Part shown: positions 44,501 to 57,591 of the stretch, one piece after another
Numbering within the stretch: the first letter of the stretch is position 1
How the letters are laid out: every line of letters starts with the position of its first letter
Program-made: the position numbers and the translations under genes
Notes under the pieces: model-generated
What the model was told of the DNA's origin: nothing
What the model saw: only the letters and a program-made list of their open reading frames with translations
Databases searched by the model: none
Source of the DNA: Lasiosphaeria ovina
Lineage: Eukaryota; Ascomycota; Sordariomycetes; Sordariales; Lasiosphaeriaceae
Assembly: GCA_033439765.1 (NCBI GenBank)
Contig: JAULSN010000001.1
Span: 1,054,001 to 1,118,000 of the forward strand
Direction: 5' to 3'
Length of the DNA stretch: 64,000 nucleotides

Positions 44501-47500
44501 AATGTCTCTACTCTGGTGGACGGAACTTGGGGCGTCAGCTTTGGACACACGAGGGGGTAGAGCAGCGAGTAAAAGATGAGCTGCGCAAACACGCCGGTGC
44601 TAGTGAACTCGGCGAGGCCAGCGAAGGCGCCCGAGGTGATGGGCCGCAGTTTGGGTTCGTAGACGATATCTTCAATGGGCTTGCCCGTCTTTTTGGCCAT
44701 CCACTTGCGCCACGCAGTCTCGGACTCCTCCCGCTGGTTCTTGCTGTAGTGTGCGATATAGGGGTCAACGTCCTCGATGTACTGCGGCTTGAGCTCAAAG
44801 GTGCCGACATCGGTCAGACTCTCTGGCGGCTTAAACGTCGTCATCTCGTCCAGGATGCTGTGGAAGTCCTCCTGCTCTTGAAATCTATCCGGAAGCTTGC
44901 CCGAGATGTCGGAAAAGGACAGAGGCTTGAAGCAGAGGACATGGGTGATGTCGCGGCGCATATATGGAATGTGCGGGCTAGCCTCATTCTCGTTGGGAAT
45001 GAGGGACGTCCGGTCGCTCAAGAGGATAATGAGCAGGTGTATCATGTCTTCGACCACGTCCAGGTGCTGGATATCGTCCTGCGCCTTGGACTTTTGCTCA
45101 AAGATGCCCTTGGCCCACTTCTCCATCCCGAAGCGGTCGATAATGGAAGCGAGCACACGGCTCGGGTCGCATACCACGAGCGCTGTCTGCAGGAGGAAAA
45201 TATCGCGCAGGTGCTGGACGTCACGCTGCATGACGCCGCGATATGTTCCCGCTTGATGACGAAGGCTCATGCCATTTCTGACCCACATGCCTGCCTTCAT
45301 CTGAGCAAGCCATGCACAGACGCGGAGCGGGTAGTCAAAGGCAGCCATGAGGAAGTCTTGGTCGTTGTACTCGCGCCGCGGCATCGTAAGGCGGCCCATG
45401 GCGCGAGGCTTCATCACGAGCTCCTGCGTCGAAAAGGTGAGCAGGGCACGAAGCTGCTGGATCGGCATGCCCTTGCCGCACTCGATCAGCCACGACAGCG
45501 TGTAGTGAAGGGCGTGGTGGAAGCTGATGGGTTGCTCCTCTACTACAAACTTGACAACCTCGAGCTTTCGGCCCGACGTGTCAAACTCAAAGTCGTCTAG
45601 CGTCTTGAACCGAACCTCGTCCTTAATTTCTGACTGGTTGAACCGGCCGCGCTCGGCACCTATCGAGTTGACGATGACGCTCTTGGCCGCCAGGCGTATG
45701 GCCCTAGACACGCAGAGCGAGTCCTGTTCCTTTACATTACGGAATGACTCCGAAAACTGCCTGCAGAGTCTGTTGATCTCCCGCGTCACCAGAGACGCGC
45801 TGATCCAGCTGTCAGTTTCGTACTCGACGTGCTCGCCCACCGCGCGCACGTTTGGGCAGATACCTTGATGCAGCTTGACAAGGTCCAGGAACTGCATCAT
45901 GTATCGATCTTCAGTCCTGAGGCGCTCCTGGACGTGGGGGGAACCAAAGAGATACTTCAGGTCTAGAAAGAAATGGTACATTCTCCGGTTCGTTACCGAC
46001 CCCGAATCAAAGGCGAGCACGGCGTTGGATGCGACATCCCACGGATGCCCAACTTGACGAGTCGTCAAGAACGTGTATAGAATGGCCATGAGGCTCGTAA
46101 GAAAGTTGCCGCGCTCAACAATCTCAGCCGTGATGGACGGTGTCGTGAGCATCTGCAACGAGATGTTGATGATGGAGTGGTCGGGCTCCCGGTCACCAAT
46201 CAGGTAGAGTTGGGCGAGCGTCGTGTAGAGGCCGGCAAATCGCAGGCCAAGCACGCGCTTGAACTCAGGGATGGTGACCACGGTCGAGATGTAGAGCGAG
46301 CGTAGATCATTTCGGACCTTTTTCCACATGCGCAGGTCAAATAGAATCATCCAGTCGAGACGGACCCGCTCGAAGAGATCCTCAGCGGGCGGAATGCTAT
46401 CCTGTTCCGTATATCCAGCAGGCGTACCTAGCCAGTAGCGGCCGGGATTAGGGGGTGAGGCCTTATCCCCCTTGGCCTGGCCTGGAGTCTTGGGAACGTC
46501 CAGACCAGCCTTCGCGTAGACGGTCGGCGCGATTAGGGGCTCGGCTGTATCCGAATCCGACGGCGTCAGCTCTCGTTCTCGCATAGGGTTCCGACGTGGA
46601 GCCGGAGGCGGCGGCGGCGGAGGCGGCGGCGGCAAAAATGCAATGATAGGTTCATCAACACCCACGGCCCCTTGCTCCTGGCGCCAGTCCTCCATAGGGA
46701 CATCGCCAGAAGGATCGGGTCTCGCATCGATCATCATGACATCATCGTCGTCTTCTCCGTCCTCGTCCATCTCTCCGCTGGAGGGGGTGTTGTGGCCGTC
46801 ATCGTCATCGTCATCGCCCTCTCCCTCATCCCCGTCGTCGTCGTCGTCGTCGTCGTCGTCGCTGCCGTCGACTCGAGCTTCCCGGAGAGCGGCGAGACGA
46901 GCTTGACGCAGAAGCCTGTTCTGCTGCTCAACGAAGCTGTTGGTCTCCCGCTCTTCGCGGTCAATGAGATCCTCGTCATCGATGCCATCCTTGCCGACCA
47001 TGGCATGTGTAGCAGGGCTGCCTTTGCGCCACGGCTTGAGCATCTCCTCGCAAACTATGGTCCGCAATATCTGATGGTCCTGGCCAACGCTACACCCCGA
47101 GATGTCGCTGAGCCACTCGATCATGGTGCCACACATCTGCTCCCTAAAGGTGTCTCGGGAGGAGCGGATTGTGACTGTGACCCTGATCCTCTCGAGGACT
47201 TCGGCCACCTCGAGGAGCTTCTCGATGCTGGAATGGTACATCAGGATGCTCCTGCCGATGGCGTCGGTTTCATAGGCCTTAGACAGGCCGTTGCTCAGCG
47301 TAGTGCTGCAGGCGCGGGCGACCTGGTCCCTCACGTCGACAACTGTGTGCTTTTCGTCGTTCCAGAGAATCACGGCATAGTCAGGTGGGGGGGCAGTGTC
47401 GCCGCCGTCATATGTCGACGATAACCTCGACAGGCGCTCGTCTTGCTTGATCGAAGCTTCTGACTTGCCCTGGCGCAGCTGCTCGGGGGAGCACGATATG

Positions 47501-48156
47501 ACGTCGCACAAATAGTCGAAGACACGGCCGATGGTCATGCGGATGCTGGCGACCAGGTCGTCGGGAAGGGCGGCGGCAGCCTTCTCCTTGCCCTTGGGCT
47601 CGCGCTCCCACGTCGAGTGTATGGTGCAGAACATGGGCTTCCTCCAGGCCTCGGCGTCCCCGCAGTCGCAACAGCCGCTGTTGCCGGGAGAGACGCTGAT
47701 CCGAACCATATGGCCGGTATGGTCTGTGGCGTCGAAGCACCTGCTGCACAGACAGCACGTGTCGTCGGAGCTGCACGTCCTGCACGCGTACGAGGCCTCA
47801 CCCGACTTGAAGATGTGGCCGCAGGCCTTGCCGCGCGCGGCCTCGGTGTACTCAGCGCCCTCGACGGCGCCCTGGGCGACCTTGAGCTTCGGGATGTCGG
47901 GTTTGGGAGGGCTGCCGGCGTTGGAAGGGTTGCCGGCGTTGGAGGCGTTAGCCGTGTTCTGAGGGATGCCATCGGGGAACAGGAGGCGCATGTAGTCGGG
48001 ATTGCCGCCGGCGAGGGACCAGAAGAGGCTGATTACCAGGTCCCGCGCGACAGCGTCGGTGTAGCGGAACTTGTATCTAGAGGGCAGGTCCATCAAGAAA
48101 TGGCAGAGCTGTCGCTCCTGGGTCGACATGGTCGCTTCCATTGCGGGAGCGGGCAT
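41536..48156 (-). CDS. UBR1: E3 ubiquitin-protein ligase UBR1 (N-degron recognin)
   Basis: Minus strand, exons 48156-41888 and 41803-41536; 2178 residues. ATG 48156 is used; in-frame ATGs at 48141 and 48129 are alternatives. Domains in order: UBR box (about 111-180; CGHIFKSGEASYACRTC to CCDCGDAEAW), which binds basic N-terminal residues; ClpS-like N-domain (about 257-350; YAVILWNDEKHTVVDV) for bulky hydrophobic ones; an acidic Asp run (about 430-457) and a proline run; large helical body; RING with an insertion (about 1391-1535; CILCQEDTD, CGHIMHYSCFEAYF, FVCPLCKA); C-terminal autoinhibitory region with more Cys pairs. The 84-nt terminal intron contains a 24-T run; splicing it gives the conserved tail (IGLFINIRRCCVFYLHRTTG to NNGGWETI), while unspliced RNA stops after MRK. 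UBR1 works with an E2 such as Rad6 to mark N-degron and misfolded proteins for the proteasome. Confidence 0.95.
41859..41882 (-). repeat. 24-base homopolymer in the last UBR1 intron
   Basis: Twenty-four A on the plus strand, T in the sense of UBR1, directly after the GTAGGT donor. It is a likely place for sequencing slippage but does not touch coding sequence. Confidence 0.9.
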
Positions 48157-49831
48157 CGGGCGTCAGATTAGATCATGCTATGCTGCTATTCGTGGAGGGG
48201 TTGACGGCTGAGGGTTGTGGGTTGTGGTTACAGAGCCTGCATGCGGCAGGCGGCATGCGGCTGCTCGTGGCTACGGGTCAAGTTGTGGTTGTGTTTATAC
48301 TCGTGTTCGCAGTTGTAGTTGCGATCGTGTTTAGGACCCTGTTGTGCAGTTGTTGTCGGACTTATAATCGGGCGTCCAGCGGCTGTGGCCTTGGTCTCAC
48401 GGCGGTGGCGGTTGGGGTCCTGTATATTTGGTCGTGACCGTTGTGGCTCGTGCTGGTCGTTTCGTTGGCTACCTAATACTGTACCCAAGGTAGGTTTTGT
48501 AGGGGGCTTGGCTGGATTAATTCGTAAACGTCGAAAGTAGTGAAAGTGTACTAGAGTAAGGCACGGGAGGCGTAGGTTGGTTGAGGCAGCTGCCGATGGT
48601 GATTTCTGGAGGAGGGAGGGGGATGTCGCGGGGTTGGTTGCTGCTACTATTGCTATTGCTGGCTGAGAAATCCTTGTCGTGTGGGGGAGGTGGAGAGGTG
48701 CTGTTACTGTATCGGGTGCTTTGCTGCGGGCAGCTTTCACAATTGCTCTGTTGGGGAAGTCACCACTGAAGACTGATTGATGGTATAATTCAGTCATGTT
48801 CCATTCTGAGAAGGCAGTATTGTCAGCGGGTGTTAGGCAACCAACCTAAAGTAAGCAAGTAGCCGAGGTAATTCGAAACAAAAAGACGTAAGACGCAATG
48901 CCAGTTTCAACGCCCATTATATTGAATTATTACAGTACTGCTATCACCAAGCATCCATCTTATATCTTATATGTTAAGTACTGTACAATACCTATCATCA
49001 AGTCCACCCGCTGCCCTGTGCGTCAAGTGACATGACAGATAGCTGCAGTCATAGCTCTAAATGAGGACGGGTTAACACCCCAAAGGCCTGCTGCCGTGGG
49101 CTGCATTGGCAAGCTCGGCCAACTGCCCTCACTGAGACACTGTAATCCGTAATGACCTGACCCTTTGGCACAGTGGGCCCTCGCACTCATGCACAGGGGC
49201 GTACGGAGTGATGACGGGCGTAATGAGAGGCTACTATGTGGTCCAGTGGTGAACCTGAATGCCAACACCAGCCCTACCTTGGATATTTCGGCATGATCAA
49301 GTCATTCCCCAGTTCTCATGACGCTACCAGTAACCTATACTACGGGACAGACCTGTCAAGCTTGAGTGAGGGGAACACTCTTAGGAGAAGACAAACCTGG
49401 TGTCTTTGAATCGTGGCTTTTATACGAATACTCAGTGCTGAGTGCCGCGTCTGAACGAGATTACATTGAGGCAGCTCATACCTTCATTGTACTCCCAGAG
49501 TTACTGCATCTCAAACCCCTTTACCAACCATCATTGCACAAGCACCTAGACCCTTGGCTGGCTGGGTCAACAAAATCCCATCACCCACCCATGCCTCAGT
49601 TCAGTTGGGACGGTGGCGTGCATCATTTTCCGTGGCCACGGCCGCATGCCGCTGCGATTGCAAGACTCCATGAGTTCGTAGCATTGGCAAAGTTGATGGT
49701 CTCTCCCTCTACAGCCGCTTCCCGTCTTAAACATACACACGTCCAAGGCAAGCCCTCGAACCTCTTTTCCAGTCGCCGTTTATTTTCTACAGCCGCCAGC
49801 ATTCCCGGAGCACTCTGGGTTGAATTCGGAT
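48157..49831. other. Intergenic region between UBR1 and QCR9
   Basis: Promoter side of UBR1 (GTTGTGGTT-rich sequence near 48.2-48.35 kb) and 3' flank of QCR9. A 210-codon plus frame from 49366 runs antisense through the QCR9 exons and is not taken as a gene. Confidence 0.5.
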
Positions 49832-50306
49832 CTACTCGTCGTCCTCCTCGGCCTCGACGTACTTGTGCCGGATGTCCTTCCATTGGCGCTGTGGTTGTCT
49901 GTCAGCATATCTCGTACCCGGAACAGCGCGTAATGTGTGTGGTCTTGCATACCCCTCGGTTGTGGTGGTCCCAGATCTTGTCCATTGTTGTGTTGTAGAA
50001 CCTGTAGACTAATCAGCACGGCTGCTCCTAGCCCGCACCGGCCCTGGGCCCTGCGTCTCATCCCGGGGGTGGCGTTGCGTACATCTCGAAGCCGAATGCT
50101 CCGGCGAAGACAACACCCAGCATGGTGAAGTTCCTCCGGAAGAAGGTGCTGTAGTTGGTAATGTTAGTCTTCCTGGCTGCCGGTCGCAGGAGTTTCGGGG
50201 GGTGCTTGCTTGTAGAGGGAGCGAGAGACGGCCTGGGGCATGTGCCGTTAGTCCAACGAGTCCCTAGTGCATACGTTTTTTATTTTCGACGAGAGCGGCT
50301 CACCAT
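49832..50306 (-). CDS. QCR9: Cytochrome bc1 complex subunit 9 (Qcr9)
   Basis: Five tiny exons on the minus strand: 50306-50304 (ATG only), 50232-50210, 50148-50083, 50001-49953, 49888-49832; 65 residues. Introns of 71, 61, 81 and 64 nt each end in a clear acceptor. Intron 2 has a GC donor (GCAAGC) and no GT anywhere that could replace it. The joined protein begins MAVSRSLYNTFFRRNFTM, then VVFAGAFGFEMFYNTTMD, KIWDHHNRGRQWKDIRHKYV and an acidic tail EAEEDDE. The single membrane helix and the NxGxxWKD(I/V) motif match Qcr9, a small inner-membrane subunit of respiratory complex III that supports the Rieske protein and cytochrome c1. If intron 1 is not used, ATG 50241 would give MPQAVSRS instead. 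Head-to-head with PYM1. Confidence 0.9.
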
Positions 50307-50882
50307 TTCGGCTGCGTGCGGGTCCCAGACAGAGTCAATTGAGGGTTTGGCGTCGGCGTCGTACGGATGGGTTGGGGATGATGTATCGCGAACAATTCCA
50401 AGGTGTTTTCATATGTGAGACACGGGCTGCCGAGCAAAACTGCTGATGACCAGCCAGAAAGACCGCAGCGGAAGCACCCGGAGAGCGCTCTGATTGGCTA
50501 AAGCTTACCCCCCCCCCCCAAGATTCCTCACTGCAGGTGCCAAGGCTGTGAGGGGAACATTTGTGCGCGACCGGGCTCCACTGGCAAGTTGCCAAGTGAA
50601 TGCGACAACCATCGCCTTTCTCCAAAGACAAGGACGACTGTCGAGAGTATCGCCGTCCTAATCTACCCTCCCCGCGGACGTGTGGGAGGCGGTTGCAGCA
50701 GGCGATCACACAGCCCAGACGAATTGGTTGGCATCCGCGATTTGCGACTTCCAAGCTTGTTCCACTTCAGGCCGCGACTCTAAGTTGAGAGCTTCGCTCC
50801 CTCGACCCCTCCATTAATCAACATCTTCAAGGGTCTCAGTACAACAAACGCAAACATCCACACACACAGACACATACTCGCC
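50307..50882. promoter_or_regulatory. Bidirectional promoter region QCR9/PYM1
   Basis: Only 576 bp separate the two start codons, so the promoters must overlap or share elements. It holds a 12-C run near 50508-50519. CACA-rich sequence precedes the PYM1 start. Confidence 0.6.
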
Positions 50883-51506
50883 ATGTCCGCCAATCCAAGT
50901 AATTCCGGCATCGTCGTGGATGAGGGCAGTGGCGAGAGGCACATTCCCGAATCAGTTAGGCCCGACGGCACCACACGCAAGGCAATTAAAATCCGCCCCG
51001 GCTACCGACCTCCGGAAGATGTTGAGGTCTACAAGAACCGTACCGCCGAGACCTTCCGTAGCCGTGGAAAGGGCCCTGTCCCTGGCGCTGAAGGTCTGAA
51101 CGATGACGATAAGGCGGCAGAATCGCATTCTTCTGCTTCCGCTGCCAAGAACGCCAAACGGCGAGAAGCACGCAAGAAAGCCAAGGCCACCGGCGAGTCT
51201 CAGGGCACCGACCTAGAGACCAACAAGGAACAGCCCAAGGAGGCCACTGAGGACCTAGACCCGGAGGTAGAGAGGGAGAAGAAGGCCCGCAACCTCAAGA
51301 AGAAGCTGCGTCAGGCAAAGGAGCTCAAGGAAAAGAAAGAGACCGGCGGGTCTTTGCTGCCCGAGCAGATCGCCAAGGTCATCAAGATCAACGAGCTCAT
51401 CCGCGAGCTGGATGCACTGGGCTTTGATGCCGACGGGGAACCGAAAGCTGCCGGGCCTGTGGCGGCCGAGACGGACGATGCAGTCGAGGCAGAGCCATCG
51501 AGCTGA
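50883..51506 (+). CDS. PYM1: PYM1/WIBG, partner of Y14 and Mago
   Basis: Single-exon gene for 207 residues from ATG 50883 (CGCCATGTCC context). The N-terminal Mago-binding motif is unmistakable: GIVVDEGSGERHIPESVRPD followed by GTTRKAIKIRPGYRPPEDV and EVYKNR (about residues 9-48). The remainder is highly charged: a KRREARKKAKA patch, an acidic-basic coiled-coil-like stretch (REKKARNLKKKLRQAKELKE) and a conserved C-terminal LLPEQIAKVIKINELIREL. In animals PYM binds the Y14-Mago dimer and the 40S ribosome and strips exon junction complexes from translated mRNA in the cytoplasm. Whether the fungal protein does the same is inferred. Confidence 0.93.
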   Translation: MSANPSNSGIVVDEGSGERHIPESVRPDGTTRKAIKIRPGYRPPEDVEVYKNRTAETFRSRGKGPVPGAEGLNDDDKAAESHSSASAAKNAKRREARKKAKATGESQGTDLETNKEQPKEATEDLDPEVEREKKARNLKKKLRQAKELKEKKETGGSLLPEQIAKVIKINELIRELDALGFDADGEPKAAGPVAAETDDAVEAEPSS

Positions 51507-52707
51507 AATTAGCAACGACCATCAAAGCCGGTGCCCATTTATTAAGCCAAGGCACCATGTGATTTTTGGTTGCCAGCGTCCCCCGGGGATACATTCAAGC
51601 CCCATTTTCGCTCCGATTTTATGGCAGCGATAGCGGTTGGAACTTGGTACGTAGGCTGCGATGCAGAAGCAAGCCCGTCCCAGCTTTGGTGGACCTTTAT
51701 GGAGCAAAGCCCTTGCAGAAGCTTGCTCAACCTTATGGTTTGCCTTCTGTCGATGCCGCGGCGGTCAGCTTAATTTCACGTTGGGTCTTCCCAAGTGCAT
51801 TGCTCTTGGCAAGTGCGGCAGTACACTCCCCCTTGTCTGAGGGCTGCTATCTGTTTATGGACCAGCTGGACCTAGACAGGGAAAGGCCGTGCAGTTATGC
51901 GGTTTTCAGACGCACGCCCGATCACAAATCTCTGTCTTGACAGGAGAGCGATATCTGGGATATATCCTCACGATAACGGTGACGGTGGAAAACTAAGGGA
52001 ATGTATGGTTCCGACAATGACCTCTATCTATGGGTTGGGCGAGCGCAGTAGGTGAGCGCATGCATCGGTTCCCTTCCCAGCCATCCACCTAGGTAGCGAC
52101 GATTGATGCTTTATTTGCAGTACAGCATTCGGAACAACTGCCGTGTAATAATAGGACTGGCAACACCAGTCGTATTTTTTATATAAAACGGTCCCAATTC
52201 TAATCACCGATCCTCCATGACTAAACCCCATGTTCCCAGAGCTATCGGCAGTGTCGAATATAACATCAACTAAACTACACAGCAGTCCCAAGGCGATTAT
52301 CACGATATGTAATCAAAGTTTTGAAACGCCACCGCTTACTCCCGTTGTAGACACTTCAACGCCAACACAGCGCAAGAACCAATCTGCTTTCTAGTCTGCC
52401 GGTGAGACGCCACACCGGGGAAGAAAGCTTGGGGTTATAGTTTTATCAGGAGCTATTAATTTCCTCTGTCACAGCCCAGTTAGGTCCCAAGAAGTGCCCG
52501 TGTCTTGAGATAGATCATACATGTCTCCTTTGATACTTGGTGCCGTACTTTCAATCCATCCAATGTTGGAGAGGCGCCTTTGTAACATGGGATTGCGCAT
52601 CGGCAGGATGCAGAACCAAGCGGCCACCACGAAGAAGGCAGCTTGCCTCGCCTTTCTGCCACTAGGGGGGCGTGTTCCTGACCGCGTACTGGAGGGCGTG
52701 GCCATTG
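51507..52707. other. Intergenic region between PYM1 and the GT25 pseudogene
   Basis: No supported gene; a 124-codon plus frame starting near 51566 lacks motifs. Sequence close to 52.7 kb may hold the original 5' end of the GT25 gene, since the present frame has no clear membrane anchor. Confidence 0.4.
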
Positions 52708-54679
<1,972 letters not shown>

Positions 54680-54919
54680 AGAAAAAGGGGGGTGGGGGTG
54701 AGGTAGGTAATACAATGTTTTTATGTGTTCTAATGTTTTACACCGATACGTATGTACCTTAAATATTGGGTATCAGCTGGTCCCTGTGCCTTCTACTGGT
54801 TTTGTTTTTGAACCCCCAAACCCAAAATGAATCCTGCCGCCAGTCTTGTTGTTTGTACATATAATAGTAGTTTTGTACAGTAGGTGTGTATAGTGGTCCT
54901 GAAAAATTCCAGACACCAA
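54680..54919. other. Short convergent spacer before BCS1
   Basis: T/G-rich 3' flanks of the GT25 pseudogene and BCS1. Nothing else seen. Confidence 0.5.
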
Positions 54920-56395
54920 TCACGCCGGCGATTTAATAGAGCTCTCAGCCGCGAGAGCCTCGGGCTCGAAAGTGCGCGGAATCAGCCCCTCGGCCATGTT
55001 GATAGCGCCATCCATGTCGTCCTTGTTGAACTGGAAGAGGCCCTGTATGGCGGCCGTCGACGTGTGGCGCCTGGGCACGGCCGGGTCCTGGCTGTCACCG
55101 AACAGGCCGAGCTCGGTGAGCCTGGCCAGGAAGCGCTGGCGACCCGACGCGTCCGCATCAATATCGCCGTAGTAGCGGTCCCACATCTGGGCGGCCTGGT
55201 AGCGCGTGGCCTCGCCGATGCGGACCATCATGTCGACTCGCCCGGGGCGGATCAGGGCCGGGTCTAGGCGGTCGATGTGGTTGGTGGTGAGGAAGGCGAT
55301 GCGGTCCTCGCCGGCAGCCAGGCCGTCGAGCGCGTTGAGCAAGCCCGAGGCGGTCACGGTGCGGCCGCTGTAGCCGTCGGGGTCACGCTGCCTCCGGTTG
55401 GCCAGGGCGGCGTCGACGTCCTCGAGCAGCAGGATGCTCTTCTCCGGCAGCTGCGTCAGGAGCTGGGACAGTAGGTCGTCCGTCATGCCCACCTCGCTCA
55501 GGTTGATCATGGCGACGCTGTAATCGAGCTCGCCGGCGAGGGCCTGGATGAAGGAGGTCTTGCCGGTGCCGGGGGGGCCGTACAGCAGGTAGCCGCGGCG
55601 GTAGGGCACGCCACGGTCTGTGTACCACTGCTGAGCGGCCAGGAAGTCGCGCACGTCGGCGACGATGCGCTCCTTGACGCCCTCGTCGAGGATGACGCTG
55701 CCCAGGGGGCGCTTGAGGCGCGGCTTGCCCAGCACGGCCCACTCCATGCGCCTGGCCGTGTAGACGACCGTCTTGCCCTGCTGGAAGCTCTGGGCCAGGG
55801 CATGGGCCTCGGTGAAGACATCACCAAGAACATGGCGGTGGGGCCACAGCAGGGTGAGGGTGAGGGTCTCGTGGGGCTCGCCGGTGGCGGTGCTGGTGGT
55901 GCTGGCCTTCTCGCGCTTGACAGCAATGTAGACGCCTGGGCGGTGGCGCACAATGTGGCGGCCGAAGCCAGGCTGGACGCGGAAGTCGGCGTGGGTGCGG
56001 CCCTGGACGTCGTCGGGGACGGAGCCCCTGCCGGGGCCGACCGACTTGGTGGTGGTGGTGACGGAGAGGTTGCGCAGGCGGGTCAGGCGGCGGGCGAGAA
56101 AGCCCGTGTTGTCGCGGGGCTGGGCCAGCCAAGCCAGCACCCACGTGTACGAGGGATCGCGCTTGCTGATCTCAATGTTGACGAGCATCTGGCGGCGCAA
56201 CATGGCGACGCCGCTGATGACGGCTCGGCGGCCGAAGGCGGCGGCGGCCCCCAGCCCGGCGAGCCCAATGCCGCCCGCGAAGACGGGGTTTTTGAAGAGC
56301 GCATCGAGGCCCGAGGCCGAGACCGGTGCAGCCGTGGCCGCAGTCGCTGCCGCTTCCGCTGCGGGCGCCGTTGGGGGGACGTCTGCTGCCGACAT
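54920..56395 (-). CDS. BCS1: Mitochondrial AAA chaperone Bcs1
   Basis: Single-exon gene for 491 residues from ATG 56395. An Ala/Pro-rich N-terminus precedes one hydrophobic segment (about 40-62), then the BCS1 N-terminal domain (NIEISKRDPSYTWVLAWLAQ; LTLTLLWPHRHVLGDVFTEA; MEWAVLGKPRLKRPLGSVIL). The AAA domain has Walker A GPPGTGKT (273-280), Walker B ILLLEDVDAA (321-330) and FLTTNHIDRLDPALIRPGRVD carrying the sensor and arginine positions. Size, order and the lack of a cleavable presequence match Bcs1, which sits in the inner membrane and translocates the folded Rieske iron-sulfur protein into complex III. BCS1-like AAA proteins of unknown role also exist in moulds, so true Bcs1 is likely but not certain. 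The complex III subunit gene QCR9 lies 4.6 kb away. Confidence 0.88.
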   Translation of the reverse strand: MSAADVPPTAPAAEAAATAATAAPVSASGLDALFKNPVFAGGIGLAGLGAAAAFGRRAVISGVAMLRRQMLVNIEISKRDPSYTWVLAWLAQPRDNTGFLARRLTRLRNLSVTTTTKSVGPGRGSVPDDVQGRTHADFRVQPGFGRHIVRHRPGVYIAVKREKASTTSTATGEPHETLTLTLLWPHRHVLGDVFTEAHALAQSFQQGKTVVYTARRMEWAVLGKPRLKRPLGSVILDEGVKERIVADVRDFLAAQQWYTDRGVPYRRGYLLYGPPGTGKTSFIQALAGELDYSVAMINLSEVGMTDDLLSQLLTQLPEKSILLLEDVDAALANRRQRDPDGYSGRTVTASGLLNALDGLAAGEDRIAFLTTNHIDRLDPALIRPGRVDMMVRIGEATRYQAAQMWDRYYGDIDADASGRQRFLARLTELGLFGDSQDPAVPRRHTSTAAIQGLFQFNKDDMDGAINMAEGLIPRTFEPEALAAESSIKSPA

Positions 56396-56919
56396 GGTCT
56401 GTCACGACATGGCGCTGTTTTGGGCGTCGTTGTCGTGTTGTGTCGTTGTTGGTGTATTTTCTTAGATGTGGAGAAGGGGGGTACTTGAATGTGCTGCACC
56501 GATGATGCTGCAGGCTAGAAGCTTCAGCAGCTTGAACTTTTAAGTGGGGCACTTGCGCCCAGCCCTAGACAGCGGATCATCACGAGTATCAAGAAATGCA
56601 ATCCAATTCAACCCTCCAGCCAAATTAGGATTGAAATGTCTATATCAGTTATTTACATTATACATGGCATTAGCTCAATCCCACTCTATATCCAGTCAAA
56701 ACCACAGCCTCGTAGACATTGCCAGGTTACGGAGTTGATTGATGGGTGCTGAACAGTCAATATCCCCTCCAACACCAAGGACTTGCAGTAGAACCAGACT
56801 AATACACATCTAGGAATATATACACAGGACATGTATCCGTATTGTACATGGCCACATCTGTGACTCCCCTCTCCGTCCCCGTCCCCATCCCCATCCCCAG
56901 CCGGTCCCCCACCACCACC
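56396..56919. other. Intergenic region between mt-uS11 and BCS1
   Basis: Both neighbours are on the minus strand; this holds the BCS1 promoter and the 3' flank of the ribosomal gene. No gene seen. Confidence 0.5.
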
Positions 56920-57591
56920 TTAACCCAGTCTTCTCGGCTTCTTACTCCTCGTACCACCAAACTTGAGCCGCGTGTTATCCGATACACGCACAATCTTGGG
57001 GCGCAGCTGCGCACCCTCGGCCCCCATCAACACCTTGGACACGGCTTCTCTGCCCTGGCCGAATCCACGCAGAATAACTTCGAGCGCGTGGATCTTGTTG
57101 ACCAGGTTCTGCTCGTGCATCTTGTTGATCACGTATGCTCCCAGCTGGTACGCCGAGTCGTAGTGCTTGCGCTGCGACTTCTTGAACCCCAGGTTGCCGC
57201 ACGAGAGCGATATAATGGCGTCCCGGTTCGGCTTCGACACAGTGACGTGTGTGTTGTGCCTGTGGCTGTAGATGTGGAAGTGGTAGGGCTCCTCGCCGGT
57301 CATGTCCGGCGACAGATTCAAGTCCTGGGCGAGGCTGTTGGCATTGAGCTGCCCGTCATTCAGACCTGCATCGCCTGCGCCCGTGGTAGCCTTGCCCAGG
57401 ACGCTCCGAGCAAGCAGCTCCATCGGGTTGTGCGGCTTCGTCTTTGGTGGTATATCTATGAGCGCGGCTCTCGACCGTGAAAAGGCGCGGCTCCATTGGG
57501 ACACGCTGCCGGTTGCTGTGCACTGCGGCTGGCACTGGACGCTCTGGAACAGGCCCCGCGCCATGAGGCGACTCGTTGAGAATCGGCTCAT
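56920..57591 (-). CDS. MRPS18: Mitochondrial small ribosomal subunit protein uS11m
   Basis: Single-exon gene for 223 residues from ATG 57591. The basic, Ser/Arg-rich N-terminus (MSRFSTSRLMARGLFQSV) looks like a mitochondrial presequence. The C-terminal 130 residues carry the S11 domain: YHFHIYSHRHNTHVTVSKPN, DAIISLSCGNLGFKKSQRKH, YDSAYQLGAYVINKM, and a basic tail RVSDNTRLKFGGTRSKKPRR that contacts rRNA. Named Mrps18 in yeast. It belongs to the platform of the mitoribosomal small subunit. The gene is head-to-head with TIM44. Confidence 0.92.
   Translation of the reverse strand: MSRFSTSRLMARGLFQSVQCQPQCTATGSVSQWSRAFSRSRAALIDIPPKTKPHNPMELLARSVLGKATTGAGDAGLNDGQLNANSLAQDLNLSPDMTGEEPYHFHIYSHRHNTHVTVSKPNRDAIISLSCGNLGFKKSQRKHYDSAYQLGAYVINKMHEQNLVNKIHALEVILRGFGQGREAVSKVLMGAEGAQLRPKIVRVSDNTRLKFGGTRSKKPRRLG

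Noticed and set aside
43588..45600. 670-codon open frame on the plus strand
   Set aside because: It is exactly antisense to UBR1 coding sequence and has no domain of its own; long antisense frames are expected opposite GC-rich coding DNA.
49366..49998. 210-codon plus frame
   Set aside because: Runs antisense through three QCR9 exons and introns and starts at a non-ATG codon.
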